In this document: one piece after another, positions 1-10,981 of the stretch
Layout of the letters: every line of letters starts with the position of its first letter
How positions within the stretch are numbered: the stretch's first letter is position 1
DNA from: Cyclina sinensis
Taxonomy: Eukaryota > Mollusca > Bivalvia > Venerida > Veneridae
Direction of reading: 5' to 3'
Length of the DNA: 64,000 bases
NCBI GenBank assembly: GCA_012932295.1
Contig: JAAONU010000013.1
Span: 8,458,821-8,522,820, forward strand
Notes under the pieces: generated by a model
The model's database searches: none
Seen by the model: only the letters and a program-made list of their open reading frames with translations
What the model was told of the DNA's origin: nothing
Translations under genes and position numbers: made by a program

Positions 1-520
1 TCACTTTTTCTGTTTTCCACGACCCCTCTCCCAAATCATAACACCCCGCCAAAGTTTTTTCTCTCTACAACACATGCGTCAGCAAATCGCTCCCCTCTTC
101 TAAATGCACTCACCCTTCATTCATGATAACTGAGGTAACGTTAAATCTTGATTCACCGGAAAAGATAGTTCTATCGCAATCCCACTGGCGTCTTTGCCAA
201 CGGAGATACTGCCGTGTCACTTCAAACGAGCATCGCGCTTGCGTTATGTGAGCACATTTCCAACGTAGGTTCGTCTCGGTCTAGTAGGTCGAATGCAGCA
301 ACGCAGATGCTTCAGAGCGGTGTCTCTGTTAATACCGTACTCCCTTGTTTTTGCGGTAGCGGTTTTGAAACGACGCCTGGTATGCCTCAGTTCTAAAAGA
401 AGGTCTGATTTGGCGTTAGTTACGCGAGGCCTGCCGAAGTGAGGACGATCGGCAACAATCTTGAAATCTTTTATATGATCCAATACTGAGTTAACTTGAA
501 TTCTGTCTGGAGTTTTATAA
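1..520 (-). pseudogene. Tc1/mariner-like transposase remnant, cut by the window edge
   Basis: The minus strand reads as a decayed Tc1-type transposase. From about 483 downwards one frame gives ADRPHFGRPRVT, matching the GRPR hinge between the two helix-turn-helix domains of this family. It continues through RRFKTATA to RRTYVGNVLT, the start of the catalytic domain. A stop follows, then a frame change, and another frame gives RQYLRWQRRQW and FSGESRFN, which in active Tc1 proteins is the TDESRFN block with the second catalytic Asp. Here that Asp is Gly. More stops follow before the left edge, so the protein is inactive. The family match is by motif memory. The upstream inverted repeat was not located. 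Confidence 0.75.
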
Positions 521-1339
521 ATAAATTTTACTTTTATACCATTTTGACGGTGTTCCTCTGCAACTTAGTAGAGAGTTGTTGTACCTTACCATTTGTTTTG
601 GTGGATACCGTTTATTACAAATACAAATACACACTTCATGCGTTGCTGTATACCTAAAAAACATTTTTAAACGCGTGTTCTTTTTTTTTCGCTTTCTCAG
701 ATTGAATGATCAGTCGTTTCGCATTTTAAATAGAATATGCCAATAAAATAACCTATACAGTATATTATAGGTAAATCGAAAGGTATGTCCCTTTAAAAAC
801 GTGTCTCATTAATGTTGAGTAAAACAAAAGCGGGTAAGCACCTTTAACGATTGATTTGTAAGCAGTTTTGCTACCAATCAATTTGATCACCAATCTGTAA
901 AAGTATTATACTGAGAAGAAAATACTGTGTTCCAATCACAGTAATGATGACCTGGAACAATCAAATTATACAGATTAGTCATTGATTAGGTTGGGCGAGA
1001 TGCTGATGAACTCTGTGCATTACTTTTTTTTTGTTCTAACGTTATGTTTCTTGCATTTTATTCTGGCAAAATTATAAGGCCAAATATCTGTCAAAGTGGA
1101 AAAATGTGAACAGGGAAATTATGAAAATCAGGATATAAACTGCATTCTTTGGATTATTTTAATAATAATGTATGTGTTTTTTTGTGGACTTGAACACGTA
1201 ATGGATCTAGATAAAAAAAAAAATACTTTTATCACATTTTATTTTAGTTGATGTACGTTCATAATTTTGCAACAGGTATATAAGATTTAAATCCTACGGA
1301 TTATAGATCATTATGTCCATACTTATGTTTTTTTTTACT
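521..1339. other. AT-rich stretch, nothing recognised
   Basis: No ORF, RNA gene or clear repeat was recognised. It lies between the Tc1 remnant and the 64-bp array, so it is presumably upstream flank of the G-alpha gene. Confidence 0.4.
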
Positions 1340-2150
1340 TCCACAAGAAGCGACAAACGCTTCAAACTTTAACTTGCAAGTCGTACAAAAAACACTAGAA
1401 ACCTTGTTTATATGTCGCGAGAAACGTTTTCTGTCTTTTATGTAAAAAGATAAAGACGATTACAAATAACATCTTAAATTGTATTAACAAGTCATTTAAA
1501 GATATGCTTAATTCTTTAAAGAATGAAAGCAAAAATTCTAGTTTCAAATCTAATTTACAACCCTTGCAAAACGATCAAATACTTGCAGGTTGCAAAAAAA
1601 AAGAGAAAAAAAAGAAACAAACGCTTGTAATCTAATCTGCTAGTCGTAAGAGACGCTGTAATGCTAAGTACTAAGTCGTAAAAGACGAAGTCTATTCTGC
1701 AAGTCGCGATTTACCCTTGAATGTTTAATATTGAGTCGCAAAAGACGCTTAAAATCAAACCTGATTGTCGCCCGAGAATCTAGTATGTTTAATATTAAGT
1801 CGCACAAAACACTTGAAGTCTAATCTGCAGGTCGCGAGAGACTCTAAAATGTTTAATATTGAGTCGCAAAAGACACTTGAAATTTAATCTGCAAGTCGTG
1901 AGAGACTATAGAATATTTAATATTAAGGCGGAAAGACACTTGAAATCTTATCTGCATGTTGCGTTTGATTTTAGAATGCTTAACGATAAGTTGGAGAGAC
2001 ATTTCAAATCTTAACTGAATTTCGCGTAAGACGCTAGAAAGTTTGTTTTTTTTAAAAAGTCAGAAAGACAATTGAAATCTTATTTGCAGGTCGCGAGACA
2101 CGCTAGATACGACTGATTTCTCACGTGCAGGTCGCAGAAAAACGTTGCTG
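1340..2150. repeat. Degenerate 64-bp tandem array upstream of exon 1A
   Basis: A unit of about 64 bp recurs with words such as TCTGCAAGTCGCGAGAGAC and TTTAATATTGAGTCGCAAAAG. Starts of the AGTCGCA word at 1733, 1797 and 1861 are exactly 64 bp apart. Units become more diverged towards both ends. The array stops about 180 bp before the start codon of exon 1A, so it lies in the presumed promoter or 5' UTR region of that isoform. Any regulatory role is inference. Confidence 0.7.
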
Positions 2151-2332
2151 ATTTCTTTAGCTACCTAATTTTTAAAGTGCTAAGAATGTTTACTCGCTTA
2201 GAAAAATTTTACATACAAGTTGCGACAAAATGTTTTATACCATTTTGATATCACTGAAACATAACAGAATGTGACGCTTTCATTTTTAACACAGAATACC
2301 CAGTCTCCCAGATTGGCAAGACGGAAGTGATA

Positions 2333-2456
2333 ATGGGATGTGCTGCAAGCGGAAGTCCTGCTGACAAAGAGGCAAAGAAGAGGACTGAAGCTATTGAAAA
2401 ACAGCTGAAATTAGATCGAGAAAGGGCAGCCAGAGAAGTGAAGTTACTTCTTTTAG
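2333..2456 (+). CDS. G protein alpha subunit (Gi class), alternative first coding exon 1A
   Basis: This exon encodes 41 residues plus the first base of a Gly codon. It begins MGCAAS, which fits N-myristoylation at Gly2 (Ser6 present) and palmitoylation at Cys3. It ends [11 protein letters not shown], the end of the alphaN helix and beta1 strand of Gi proteins. A GTTTGT donor follows at 2457. The splice phase equals that of exon 1B, so joining to exon 2 at 24120 keeps the frame and restores GAGESGKST, giving a 356-residue protein. Against exon 1B it has two extra residues near the N-terminus and a more basic alphaN helix (KKRTEAIEKQLKLDRER), while the likely beta-gamma contact positions keep their character. 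A CAG at 2291-2293 could be the acceptor of a 5' UTR intron. It could also be an orphan exon from a lost tandem copy, but no second set of exons 2-8 was seen. Confidence 0.85.
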
Positions 2457-5400
2457 GTTTGTTGTATCAATTTTAGAAATAACGACATAGGGCTTAGTCA
2501 ATGGTGTAAAACATAGTGCATGACTTAAAAGTGAGTGTCCCTAATCATTGCACAATGTATTTTTCTTAACTTAGAATATAAAAATGCATGTCTGGTTTCC
2601 ATACGTATAAATCGAATGCCTTTGAAGATGCTAACTTTGCAAAAGGCCATGTTTTTTTTTGTTTTGTTTTTTTGTTTGTTTGTTTTTCCTGGCACGCCAA
2701 CTTTCATTAGAATATTATTTCCTCCGTTAAATAAACAGGAAAAAAGAAAGTAAGAAAGACAAAGAAAGAAAGCAAGAAAAATAGGAAAAAGAGAGAGCCG
2801 CGAAATAAGAAAGCCTAGACTTTGCTTTTTCATTTTAGATGGCCGCAGTGCTCCCAAATGGACTTGTGCATTATCCAGTTAGACATTTATATTCGTCATG
2901 CATAGAAAGTAGTAATTTGAAATTGACTGACTTTATAAACAACAGTGTAGAGAAGTATAGGAGTGTCTGGCTGTGCATGCTAGTCATAGTCTACACTGGT
3001 CGCAAATTCAAATACCATAGGCAGGCAAATGGTCAACCATTCTATGAATATTTGATTACCATTAATTTTAGTTTTCATGTCCATATGAAATGATATATCG
3101 GAAAAAAAATTCTATATGCGGTGAAAAATTGTACTAAAATTTACTGTTTCATGCAGGACGAGTTTGGGTTGCTGTAAACTTAGCATTTTTTTAGATAAAG
3201 TCAATCTCACTTCCTTAATACTGGTTTAAGAAAGGCATTTCTGAGTTAAGATGCCGGCGTCACTCGGGCAATTATCGATTGTAAGATTTATACGTGGTTA
3301 TAAGCATTGTAGACGTCTAGTAAGGTCCTTTTTATTTTGAACAAAATATATGAAATAATGAGAAAGTAACTAAAGATTAACTAGGCCAACAGTCGTTAAA
3401 TTTTATTGATGTTAAACGTCAAAATGAAACAACGCTTTGACGTTGTTTAAATGTAAATCGAAATCTCTTCCATTTAACATTTCTGAAATTTATATTAAAA
3501 ACATCATCACTATAAGTACGTTATTTTATCATAGAAACAGATTTCTGTGAAATTCATTAAAAATGTAATTACAATATATAATTATGATGTCGAACATCTG
3601 AAAATACAAAAACAAAATGTAAGTGCACTACAGGGACTCTGTTCTCTGCAATTTGATCTTTTTATGACGTAAACGGTATCGTCAGCCTACGTCAATCTAA
3701 AAGAACAGCATTTCTGGATGCCTTTTACTGGCAGAAAATTCTGTTGCAAAAATCATTTTTGAAAGTTGAACCTATTTTAAAAATAATTTCAACATAAATG
3801 CAGCATTAACACCACTAAAATATTTCTTTTATTTCCGATGTTTATTGTAAATTGCTAACTTTGAATTATATTAGACGAATGCGAACGTAGAATTGCTACA
3901 AATGAATGGGAAAAAAGAGAAACAGATCTTCACAAGGCCAAATAAAAATACTCTCAACACCCTTCGTGAAGGTTTTCAAAAAGAATAAATATCCATCAAA
4001 TTGCAGGAAAAGGGTTTTATATGATGAATTGACAACCAGTTTATCGGCAGCACACGCTCTGTTTAATGAAGAAATAGGCCGTAACTCGGTGAAAAATATT
4101 CCAAACTATTTAAAATAGTTACTTCCCTTCAACAGTTGAATTTATGGGCAAAAGCTTCTGTTACTCTGAAGCTCTATACGGAATCGGGCAAGTTGTGACG
4201 TATGATGTCGACCAAATCAGTCAAGTTGTGACGAATAATGTCGATTCAATCAATAATTCCGCTACACTACTTACGAGATTGGTTGGGTTGTCACTGACGA
4301 ATGATAACAATCGAGCAATGTTAAAAACGAGATAATGCAGTTTAGATCAGCCGTTAGGATTCAAAAAGCCTAGGTTCTCTGATCAAATCGGTAAGTCTTG
4401 GTCATTTCGATACGTGTGTGTTTAAATAGTAGCGTAAGGTTTCGAAGAGAGAAAGGATATGGCGAGAGTGAAAAAACGGGGTGATTATCATTCCAACCTG
4501 TCAAAGACAAGAGGTCAAGGAAATTGAAATTGATCTGTCTGAATAAGTTATATAAACCTTTAAATTATTTTAAGTGTTTTCTCTATAGCGTTTGCTTTTA
4601 TACCAGGGTTTTCTCTGAATCGTCTGTTTTTGTTATTCCATTGTGTATTCAGTACCGTCAGTTTTTATTTCAGTGTGTTCTCACTATTGCCTACTTTTAT
4701 TCTAGTGTTCTCACTATCGCTTACTTTAATTCCAGTGTGTTCTCTATCAACTTCGCTTAAAGTGTGTTCTTCAGTTAAAGCAGTGATGTTTTAAAACATT
4801 TCTTGTTCATATCATATCATGTCATGTCATGCCATGTCATGTCATGTCATATTTCAGCTTAACTTACCTGATCATATTAATTCAAGAGTCTCAGGAAAAA
4901 GGCCATTCAAAAATATTTTTTGCAAATAGGTCTTTCATATATTTTTACAAATAACATCTCTGGATTTATATTAAAACAAATGAGCTCCCTATATGGAGCA
5001 AATAAATTAAGAGTGTTGAAGAGAAACCTAACCCGCAAAACACCATTATATAGGAAAAATTGTCTTACAATATTGTTGCCATAGTAAGAGTCGTCAAGAC
5101 GTTTGATCATAGACATAAATACGAAAATAGTCATTTTTTAAGAACAAGATTCAGGCCCTTCTTCTTCTACTACTACAACTTTACCATTGCATTTGAGGAA
5201 GATGAACAATGAGCTTTTTTGTCGATTCGAAGTCTTTCAATATTATAACACTCGTCCAACTTCCCTTTATCATGCATTATCATTATTATACTCTTTTTTA
5301 TAGATATGAAATTCATGTAACACAAAACAAATAAAAAATAATTCGGGTATAACGATAATTCTGTAAATTCTTCCTTATCGGGGTGGAAAGGGGCGGAGCG

Positions 5401-5979
5401 GGGCGGGGGGAAATGTGCAACTCGCCGCAACCCATCCCAAAGCCTGTGGCATTCAAAATAAAAAAGGAATTCATATTCTTGAGGGATACGATTACTTATC
5501 CACTGACGTGGGGAATCGATATTCATGTACATAATAACCACTGAGTTAATTACAATAAACCACAAACTGCGAATTGCCACAAAATAACACTTTTAACTCG
5601 TAAATAGATCAAACAGACTTCCTGTGACCTATTTTTTAACCGAATTTTGGTCTGAAGGGTCAAAAGGGCCTGCTTGCAAAAGAATGTTTAGAGAACGTGG
5701 AGACTGGTTAAATACTATAACTTCATGTTAGCTGTGAGAAATGCGTGGTGCCATAGTTTTGTTACAACTTCACAGGTTATCCAAAGGTTTATGCGGATGT
5801 CACTGAAGTGTATGAGGCCGCAAGTTCGCAATAAAATTAATGTTCTTAAGTGCTGTCATTACGTGTAGGGACGACAATCAGTCAGTAGAATCCTTAACCA
5901 GTTATCGGTTCTATCAGAAAGGTCCTTTAAACTCCTTTATTTAACATATTTAACATCGATAGGGAAACAAGTTCTTGTA
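2457..5979. other. Intron 1 (isoform A), first part
   Basis: Mostly AT-rich DNA. Small open frames at 2839-3093, 3906-4118, 4144-4335 (+) and 5173-5580 (-) resemble nothing I know and lack supporting signals. A GC-box-like run (GGGGCGGAGCGGGGCGGGGG) sits near 5391-5410. Confidence 0.4.
4805..4856. repeat. (TCATG)n microsatellite
   Basis: About ten copies of a five-base TCATG/TCATA unit in a row, with minor changes. Confidence 0.85.
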
Positions 5980-6050
5980 TTTTTAGCTCGACTACAGTAT
6001 TCGAAGAATAAGGAGGGCTAAGTTCTCGCCCCGGCGTCGGCGTCGGTTCA

Positions 6051-6410
6051 GGTTAAAGTTTTTCGGCAAGGTAACATTATTCACCTAACCCTTGCAGATA
6101 TAGCCCTGAAACTTACAATACTTGTTAACCATCAAGAGCTTATTCTGCTAACAAGAGGAGGTAACTGTGTCAAGCATTTTATGTGAATTATGGCCCCTTT
6201 TCGACTTAGAAATTTGGTTAAAGTTTTTCGGCAAGCTAGCACTACTCACCTTCAACTTGCAGATATAGCCCTGAAACTTACAATACTTGTTTACCATCAA
6301 GAGCTTACTCTGCTTACAAGAGGAGGTAACTGTGTCAAGCATTTTGTGTGAATTGTGCCCCCTTTTCGACTTAGAAATTTGGTTAAAGTTTTTCGGCGAG
6401 GTAGCACACA
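6051..6410. repeat. 165-bp tandem repeat, about 2.2 copies
   Basis: GGTTAAAGTTTTTCGGC begins at 6051, 6216 and 6381, a fixed period of 165 bp with high identity. A further diverged unit (from the TAGCCTTGAAACTTAC at about 7151 to 7262) follows the Gag ORF, so the ORF lies inside the array. Confidence 0.9.
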
Positions 6411-6575
6411 CTTAAGTTTAAACTTAAGTTGAGTAAGTAACACTTAAGTTGAATTAAAGTGAAACTTAAGTTGAGTTGAACTTGACTTGAAGTTAAACTT
6501 AAGTTAAGTCAAAGCTAAACTTAAGTTGAGTTAAACTTAAGTTGAGTTAAGCATAAGTTGAATTAAAGTTGAATA
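6411..6575. repeat. Simple array of AACTTAAGTTGAG words
   Basis: Irregular copies of a 10-13 base word (TTAAGTTGAG/TTAAACTTAAG) fill the gap between the 165-bp repeats and the unique DNA before the Gag-like ORF. Confidence 0.8.
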
Positions 6576-6724
6576 GCAGATTTGACACAGGATTTCAAAA
6601 AGGATCGAATTTTTAAATCTTAGCTATCTATTGGAGGATATTTTACCCGTTTTTTTGCCACACTAAGACATTTTTATTCTTTGAGGATATTTTTAAACGC
6701 TACAGTTGAAGGAACTTAGCAAAT

Positions 6725-7153
6725 ATGGCAAAGAAACTTGAAGTTACGGATAAGGATCTGAAATTACTTCAAGCCTTTAAGGAGATAGGAGGAATTCCTG
6801 ACATTGACATAAAGGAGGACTTGATTAGTTACTTTAATCATGTTGGCACAGGACTCAGTGGAGTTAAAGTAGGTACTACTTTACCAGCTTCTTCCATGAC
6901 AGAGCCTGGTGTAAAATTCCCTTGGATTTCTCTATTATGTGGAGAGTCGGGGAAAGGAGAGATGAAATACCTCACTTGGAAGTATGAAATTAGGTGTTTA
7001 ATGGAAGAAAGAGTTTACACATCTGAACAGATTCTTCTAGGCATAAGGCAGTCTGTGAAAGGACAGGCCTCTGATATCTTGAGACTCATGGGCACCAAGG
7101 TGGAAATAGATGATATTCTTAGAAAATTTCAAACTAATAATAGTGATGTTTAG
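6725..7153 (+). CDS. Truncated retrotransposon Gag-like (PNMA-type) ORF
   Basis: An open frame of 142 residues without introns. Residues 68-89 (ISLLCGES...TWKYEI) and 107-123 (IRQSVKGQASDILRLMG) match the start of the capsid domain found in Gag proteins of animal LTR retroelements and in the domesticated PNMA/ZCCHC families. The frame ends about 60 residues into this domain: the rest of the capsid, the zinc knuckle and all of Pol are missing. The stop lies in TTTAGCCTTGAAACTTAC, which belongs to the 165-bp repeat of the surrounding element, so the fragment looks captured rather than part of an intact retroelement. The uninterrupted frame suggests recent capture or selection. Expression is unknown. 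Confidence 0.6.
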   Translation: MAKKLEVTDKDLKLLQAFKEIGGIPDIDIKEDLISYFNHVGTGLSGVKVGTTLPASSMTEPGVKFPWISLLCGESGKGEMKYLTWKYEIRCLMEERVYTSEQILLGIRQSVKGQASDILRLMGTKVEIDDILRKFQTNNSDV

Positions 7154-7436
7154 CCTTGAAACTTACTATACTTAAGAAATTATGATCTTAGTCATATACA
7201 GGTATTTTCTATGAAATATGGCCCCTTTTTAGACTTAAAAATATGGTTAAAGTATGTGGCAATTGTAGTATGTATATTTAGTTATTATTGCCTCTAAACA
7301 TACAATACTTTTTCACTTTCATTACCTCATTTTGCAAGAGGAGGTAATTGACAATGTATAAGTGTATAAGGTTTATAGCCCTTCAGTGTCAAGCAGTGAG
7401 AATAGTCGAGCGTACTGTCCTACGACAGCTCTTGTT

Positions 7437-7789
7437 ATTATTAATCCCGCTCTAATGAATTCTTCTTGGATTCAAACCATTAATCACGCCGGAAGCGTGG
7501 GAAGTGGAAAGTCATAGGAGAAACTTACACTGTGAGATTCGAACCAGCAATATAAAATTCGAGATTTTTGGTTCATTCTTTCTAGTAGCAATTATATCTG
7601 CATCCCAAAATTTCTTTTTTTTCTTTTTTCTAAGATGGAAATACAATATTTCTTGTCTGCTTTCATAACCTCGTGAGCTCGTTCTTCTGTAGATTTCGTT
7701 CCATTTAGATTCAAACTTCAGGCAACATTCTGTCGCAGACGCCTATTTTACTCAGACATATGTAAAACTGGCTGCTCATTTTCATTACT
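7437..7789. other. Intronic stretch without a gene
   Basis: No coding signal. A B-box-like word in reverse (GGTTCGAATCT, near 7536-7546) hints at an old SINE, but no matching A box was found. Confidence 0.3.
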
Positions 7790-7799
7790 CAAGAGCCTA

Positions 7800-8210
7800 T
7801 CGGTGGTCTAGTAGTAACGCATTGGACTTATAATCCACGAGTCGCGAGTTCGATGCCCTGCTCCGCCACTAATATTACTATTATTGTCTTTTAAGTGAGA
7901 CGTTAAGCTGAGGTTACCTGTATCAGTGCTACACAATGAGTATGTAAAAGAACCAGGGGCAGAGTGTTTGTTGGTGGGGTTGGGGATGGTGTGGTCTCTG
8001 GAATGAGAAGTTTTCGATGTCTCACCCTACGCACCACAACCTATAAAATGTAGTTGTAATAGTATGTTGCAGTATTTTGTGTTTTTCTTCTACATAGAGA
8101 CAAGAAAAAAAATTCGTTAACAAACTGAAAGGGGGTGGGGGGATTTTTACATGGCGCAGGTGTAGGCCTAAAGTGAATTAAACAGAGTGTTGCATACTGG
8201 TGCGCTGTGA
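7800..8210 (+). mobile_element. tRNA-headed SINE
   Basis: Positions 7802-7871 look like a degenerate tRNA: A box TGGTCTAGTAG at 7804-7814, an anticodon-type stem-loop TGGA-CTTATAA-TCCA, and B box AGTTCGATGCC at 7847-7857. Acceptor and T stems pair only in part, so it is not a working tRNA. The following body (GTGAGACGTTAAGCTGAGG onward) resembles tails of bivalve tRNA-derived SINEs. The right end is unclear; the fold-back element E1 is inserted at 8222 in G-rich DNA that may be part of it. Confidence 0.6.
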
Positions 8211-8212
8211 GT

Positions 8213-8221
8213 AGGTTGGGG
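8213..8221. repeat. 9-bp target-site duplication of E1 (left copy)
   Basis: AGGTTGGGG here and at 10034-10042, directly flanking E1. Confidence 0.75.
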
Positions 8222-10033
8222 AAAATGTAACGATTCGCCACAATAACGATTCGCCACTAACGATTCGCCACAGGTTCATATAACGATTCACCACAGAGTA
8301 ATAACGACTCGCCACAAACAAATAACGATCCACCACAAAGTAATAAAACAAAATAATTTTGTTGTACTTATGTGTTTCATATATATTTGTTTGGTAATTT
8401 GATGAAAAAAATAAATGGAAAAAGAAATTTTGGTTTGTTTTTGCTTCATTATTTAACTTTTCTCCGTGGAGCAATATATTTTGTCTTTAATTATTTTGAT
8501 GAAGCTACTGAAATGTTTAATATATCATTTGTAATGAGGTCATATCCCGGTTTTAACTATTTATTATTTTGTTATCAATTAATTCAATCAAAATTAAACA
8601 TGGTAAATTACTAAAAGACAATAAGAACTCTATGTGAGAAGTTTTATGGAAACTTTGTATTAAACAATCATAAAAGAAAATGTTTATTAAGTGTATGTGT
8701 TCTGTTTTTAATAGGCTTGACAACATCACATAAAAGACACAAGTTTAAAGAACGTTATATAGAAATTTATATATAATATTAATTTTAAGGTTTTCTTATT
8801 AATTAATGCACATATTATTTTAAATTTTGTGTGTGTGATTTTTTTATGATGATGGTGATACTGCTTTCATTTGAAGGGATTAGTTAAGTAAATCAAACAA
8901 ATAACCTTGTCATTTATAAAGGTGTTGATTGGTATTGTTTTTTACTGTACTTTATCTTTATTACTCGTGAAATGTCACGATCATATTTCTATTTGAAAGA
9001 CCCTAAGCTGATTAAATAATCATGCCATTAATATAGGCGCTGATTGGACATTGTTTATTAAATGTGTCATATAACAGTAGTAACGCCCGCAAGGTGTGTT
9101 TTATCAATGACTTAAGATCAAAGCTAATAATTATATATAATTGGTAATCATTTATTTTTTGTTTTGATAATGAACAAAAGAAACCCTATGTACAAGAAAT
9201 ATGGATTGAACGTTTATAAAATTAGTGTTAAATCTATATGATACTTACATTTTACATTATTTTTGTGAACTATGGGGATTTGATAGGGCAGAAAATATAG
9301 AAAGAGGCATAACGTCCGGGGGGGGGGGGGGGGGGGGAATTCAGACCAGTGACCTCTTGCAAAGGTGTTTATATAAACGGGCCAGTTTAAGTGATCTTAA
9401 AAAAGTGAAGTATTTTGTATGAAAAAATGTATATTTACTTCAAAAATGTGTAAAAGTTATATGCAGTAAAGGTAATTAAAAAAAAATATGAATGTAAAAG
9501 TAAAATATTATCAATGCATCGAAGAGTCGACTTTTCCCATTACTTAATAAAGTCAATTGATTGTTCACCTTGCATGTATCTGTGTAGATATGTCATCCAT
9601 CGGTGAGATTCAGGGGTTAAACGTAATCAATTTATGGACATGGACTTTGTCTGCACTAGAAAAAAGAGAGTTTCTTAAAAGATAACTTGCATTTTTCATG
9701 TAAACTAAGAAAACAAAGTAATTCATTTATTTAGTATAAATATATAATACAATTGCACACAACTGTGACAAAGTAAATTGCATATGACACACATCTACAA
9801 ATTCACCAATTTGTAATTATTTTTCAATTTTGAAAAAAAACTGTGATGAATCGTTATAATACTTTGTGGCAAGTCGTTAATTGTTTAAAATGTGTATTCC
9901 TTACACTTTTGAAAACTGTGGCGAATCGTTATTACTTTGTGGCGAATCGTTAACTGACTTGTGGTGAATCGTGAATTTCTGTGGCGAATCGTTATTGAGG
10001 CGAATCGTTACTGTGGCGAATCGTTACATATTC
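8222..10033. mobile_element. Fold-back transposon E1, TAACGATTCGCCACA words
   Basis: The left arm (8222 to about 8345) holds six copies or variants of TAACGATTCGCCACA, and the right arm (about 9845-10033) holds at least eight in inverted orientation (TGTGGCGAATCGTTA). Both outer ends read ATGTAACGATTCGCCACA. The 9-base AGGTTGGGG is present directly outside both ends (8213-8221 and 10034-10042), a target-site duplication. The 1.5-kb middle is AT-rich with no convincing ORF, so the element is non-autonomous. A run of 19 G lies near 9319-9337 and a longer interrupted G run follows the right end. The class is unknown; 9-bp duplications occur with Mutator-like elements. Confidence 0.8.
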
Positions 10034-10042
10034 AGGTTGGGG
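10034..10042. repeat. 9-bp target-site duplication of E1 (right copy)
   Basis: AGGTTGGGG, identical to 8213-8221. Confidence 0.75.
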
Positions 10043-10069
10043 GGCGGGGGGGGGGGGGGGGGGGGGGGG

Positions 10070-10925
10070 CTCAAACCTAATAGTGAGTTTCCAAATAAAG
10101 TGTCCAATTAAAATTCACCAAAATGAATAAAACAATGATTTCAATGTTTATCAAGTGTTGTCTTCGTGTTTATTAAACATCTGTATAAAGTAAGATAAAT
10201 GGCAATGGATATTGTCTACTCTTCTACTCAACTATTTTCTGAACATAAACATCAGTGCTCATTACCAACGACCTTAAATGATAGTTTAGGTCTTTGTCCT
10301 TACTTCATCCTGTTAGGAAACATAAACCTAGGATCAGGTGACGCTCGGAACTGAACCATTGAATATAATCAAATAAATTACAATTAACGGCTACACATGC
10401 GCTGAAACTTTATAAAACATCTTTGTTGAAACGTAGGTTTTCTTTAGTTCTGTGGAGGTAAAAAAAATGATTTATCGGTTTCGGACATGTTCTGTGCTTG
10501 TCAATATGGACATTGCTTACTAACAAAGCTTATTGATTGAATAACTGATATTAAAAATTTCACTGTCTCTTGTTTGTACAGGATCATTTAAAACGTGCGT
10601 TTATAATTTCCCTAGCTCTTTTACTGTCACAGAAACTGTCATGTTACTAGCAAAAACAGGCTGAACAACATGTAAACTCGTTAAAACAAAGTGAATCGCA
10701 GAACAGTTTAATAGCTTGAATTCTCAAAGATTAATACCAACATAAAAAATACTTTTTAAAACAGATAATCATTAGCAATCATGATACGTGCCAACTTTCA
10801 AATAAAAAACGGAAAAGACTGATTGAATAATGTATGAAAAGATCAGTTGAAAAAAAAAAACATGGTCATAAGAACAAAACTGAAGTGTGAAAAACACTTT
10901 CACATGTATGAATAGATTGAAAATT
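10070..10925. other. AT-rich intronic stretch
   Basis: Nothing recognised apart from short A runs. Confidence 0.3.
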
Positions 10926-10935
10926 TAAAGAGCTT

Positions 10936-10939
<4 letters not shown>
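10926..10939. repeat. 14-bp target-site duplication (left copy)
   Basis: TAAAGAGCTTGTTT, identical to 11984-11997. Confidence 0.8.

Positions 10940-10981
<42 letters not shown>

Larger units (their letters stand above)
5980..7436 (+). mobile_element. Helentron/pearl-like non-autonomous element carrying a Gag fragment
   Basis: The left end is TTTTTAGCTCGACTACAG and the right end is AATAGTCGAGCG, then a hairpin (CTGTC-CTAC-GACAG) and CTCTTGTT. AGCTCGACTA near the left end is inverted as TAGTCGAGCG near the right end. Inside are a 165-bp tandem repeat, an AAGTTGAGTT-type simple array and a Gag-like ORF. Subterminal inverted repeats, an internal minisatellite and a 3' hairpin match what is described for non-autonomous Helentrons (DINE-1/HINE) and the oyster pearl elements. 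The element at 16892-19289 has the same plan and the same CTCTTGTT end. The exact borders and the class are inference. Confidence 0.6.

Noticed and set aside
2333..2456. Exon 1A as part of a separate complete G-alpha gene
   Set aside because: No second P-loop or other G-alpha exon was seen between 2456 and 24120.
3906..4335. Two adjacent small frames (70 and 63 residues)
   Set aside because: No similarity, no splice or start context, and they lie in the intron of isoform A.
5173..5580. 135-residue frame on the minus strand
   Set aside because: Not recognised and of unusual composition, with no gene signals around it.
7480..7580. Possible reverse tRNA-like sequence
   Set aside because: A B-box-like word is present, but no A box or stems were found.
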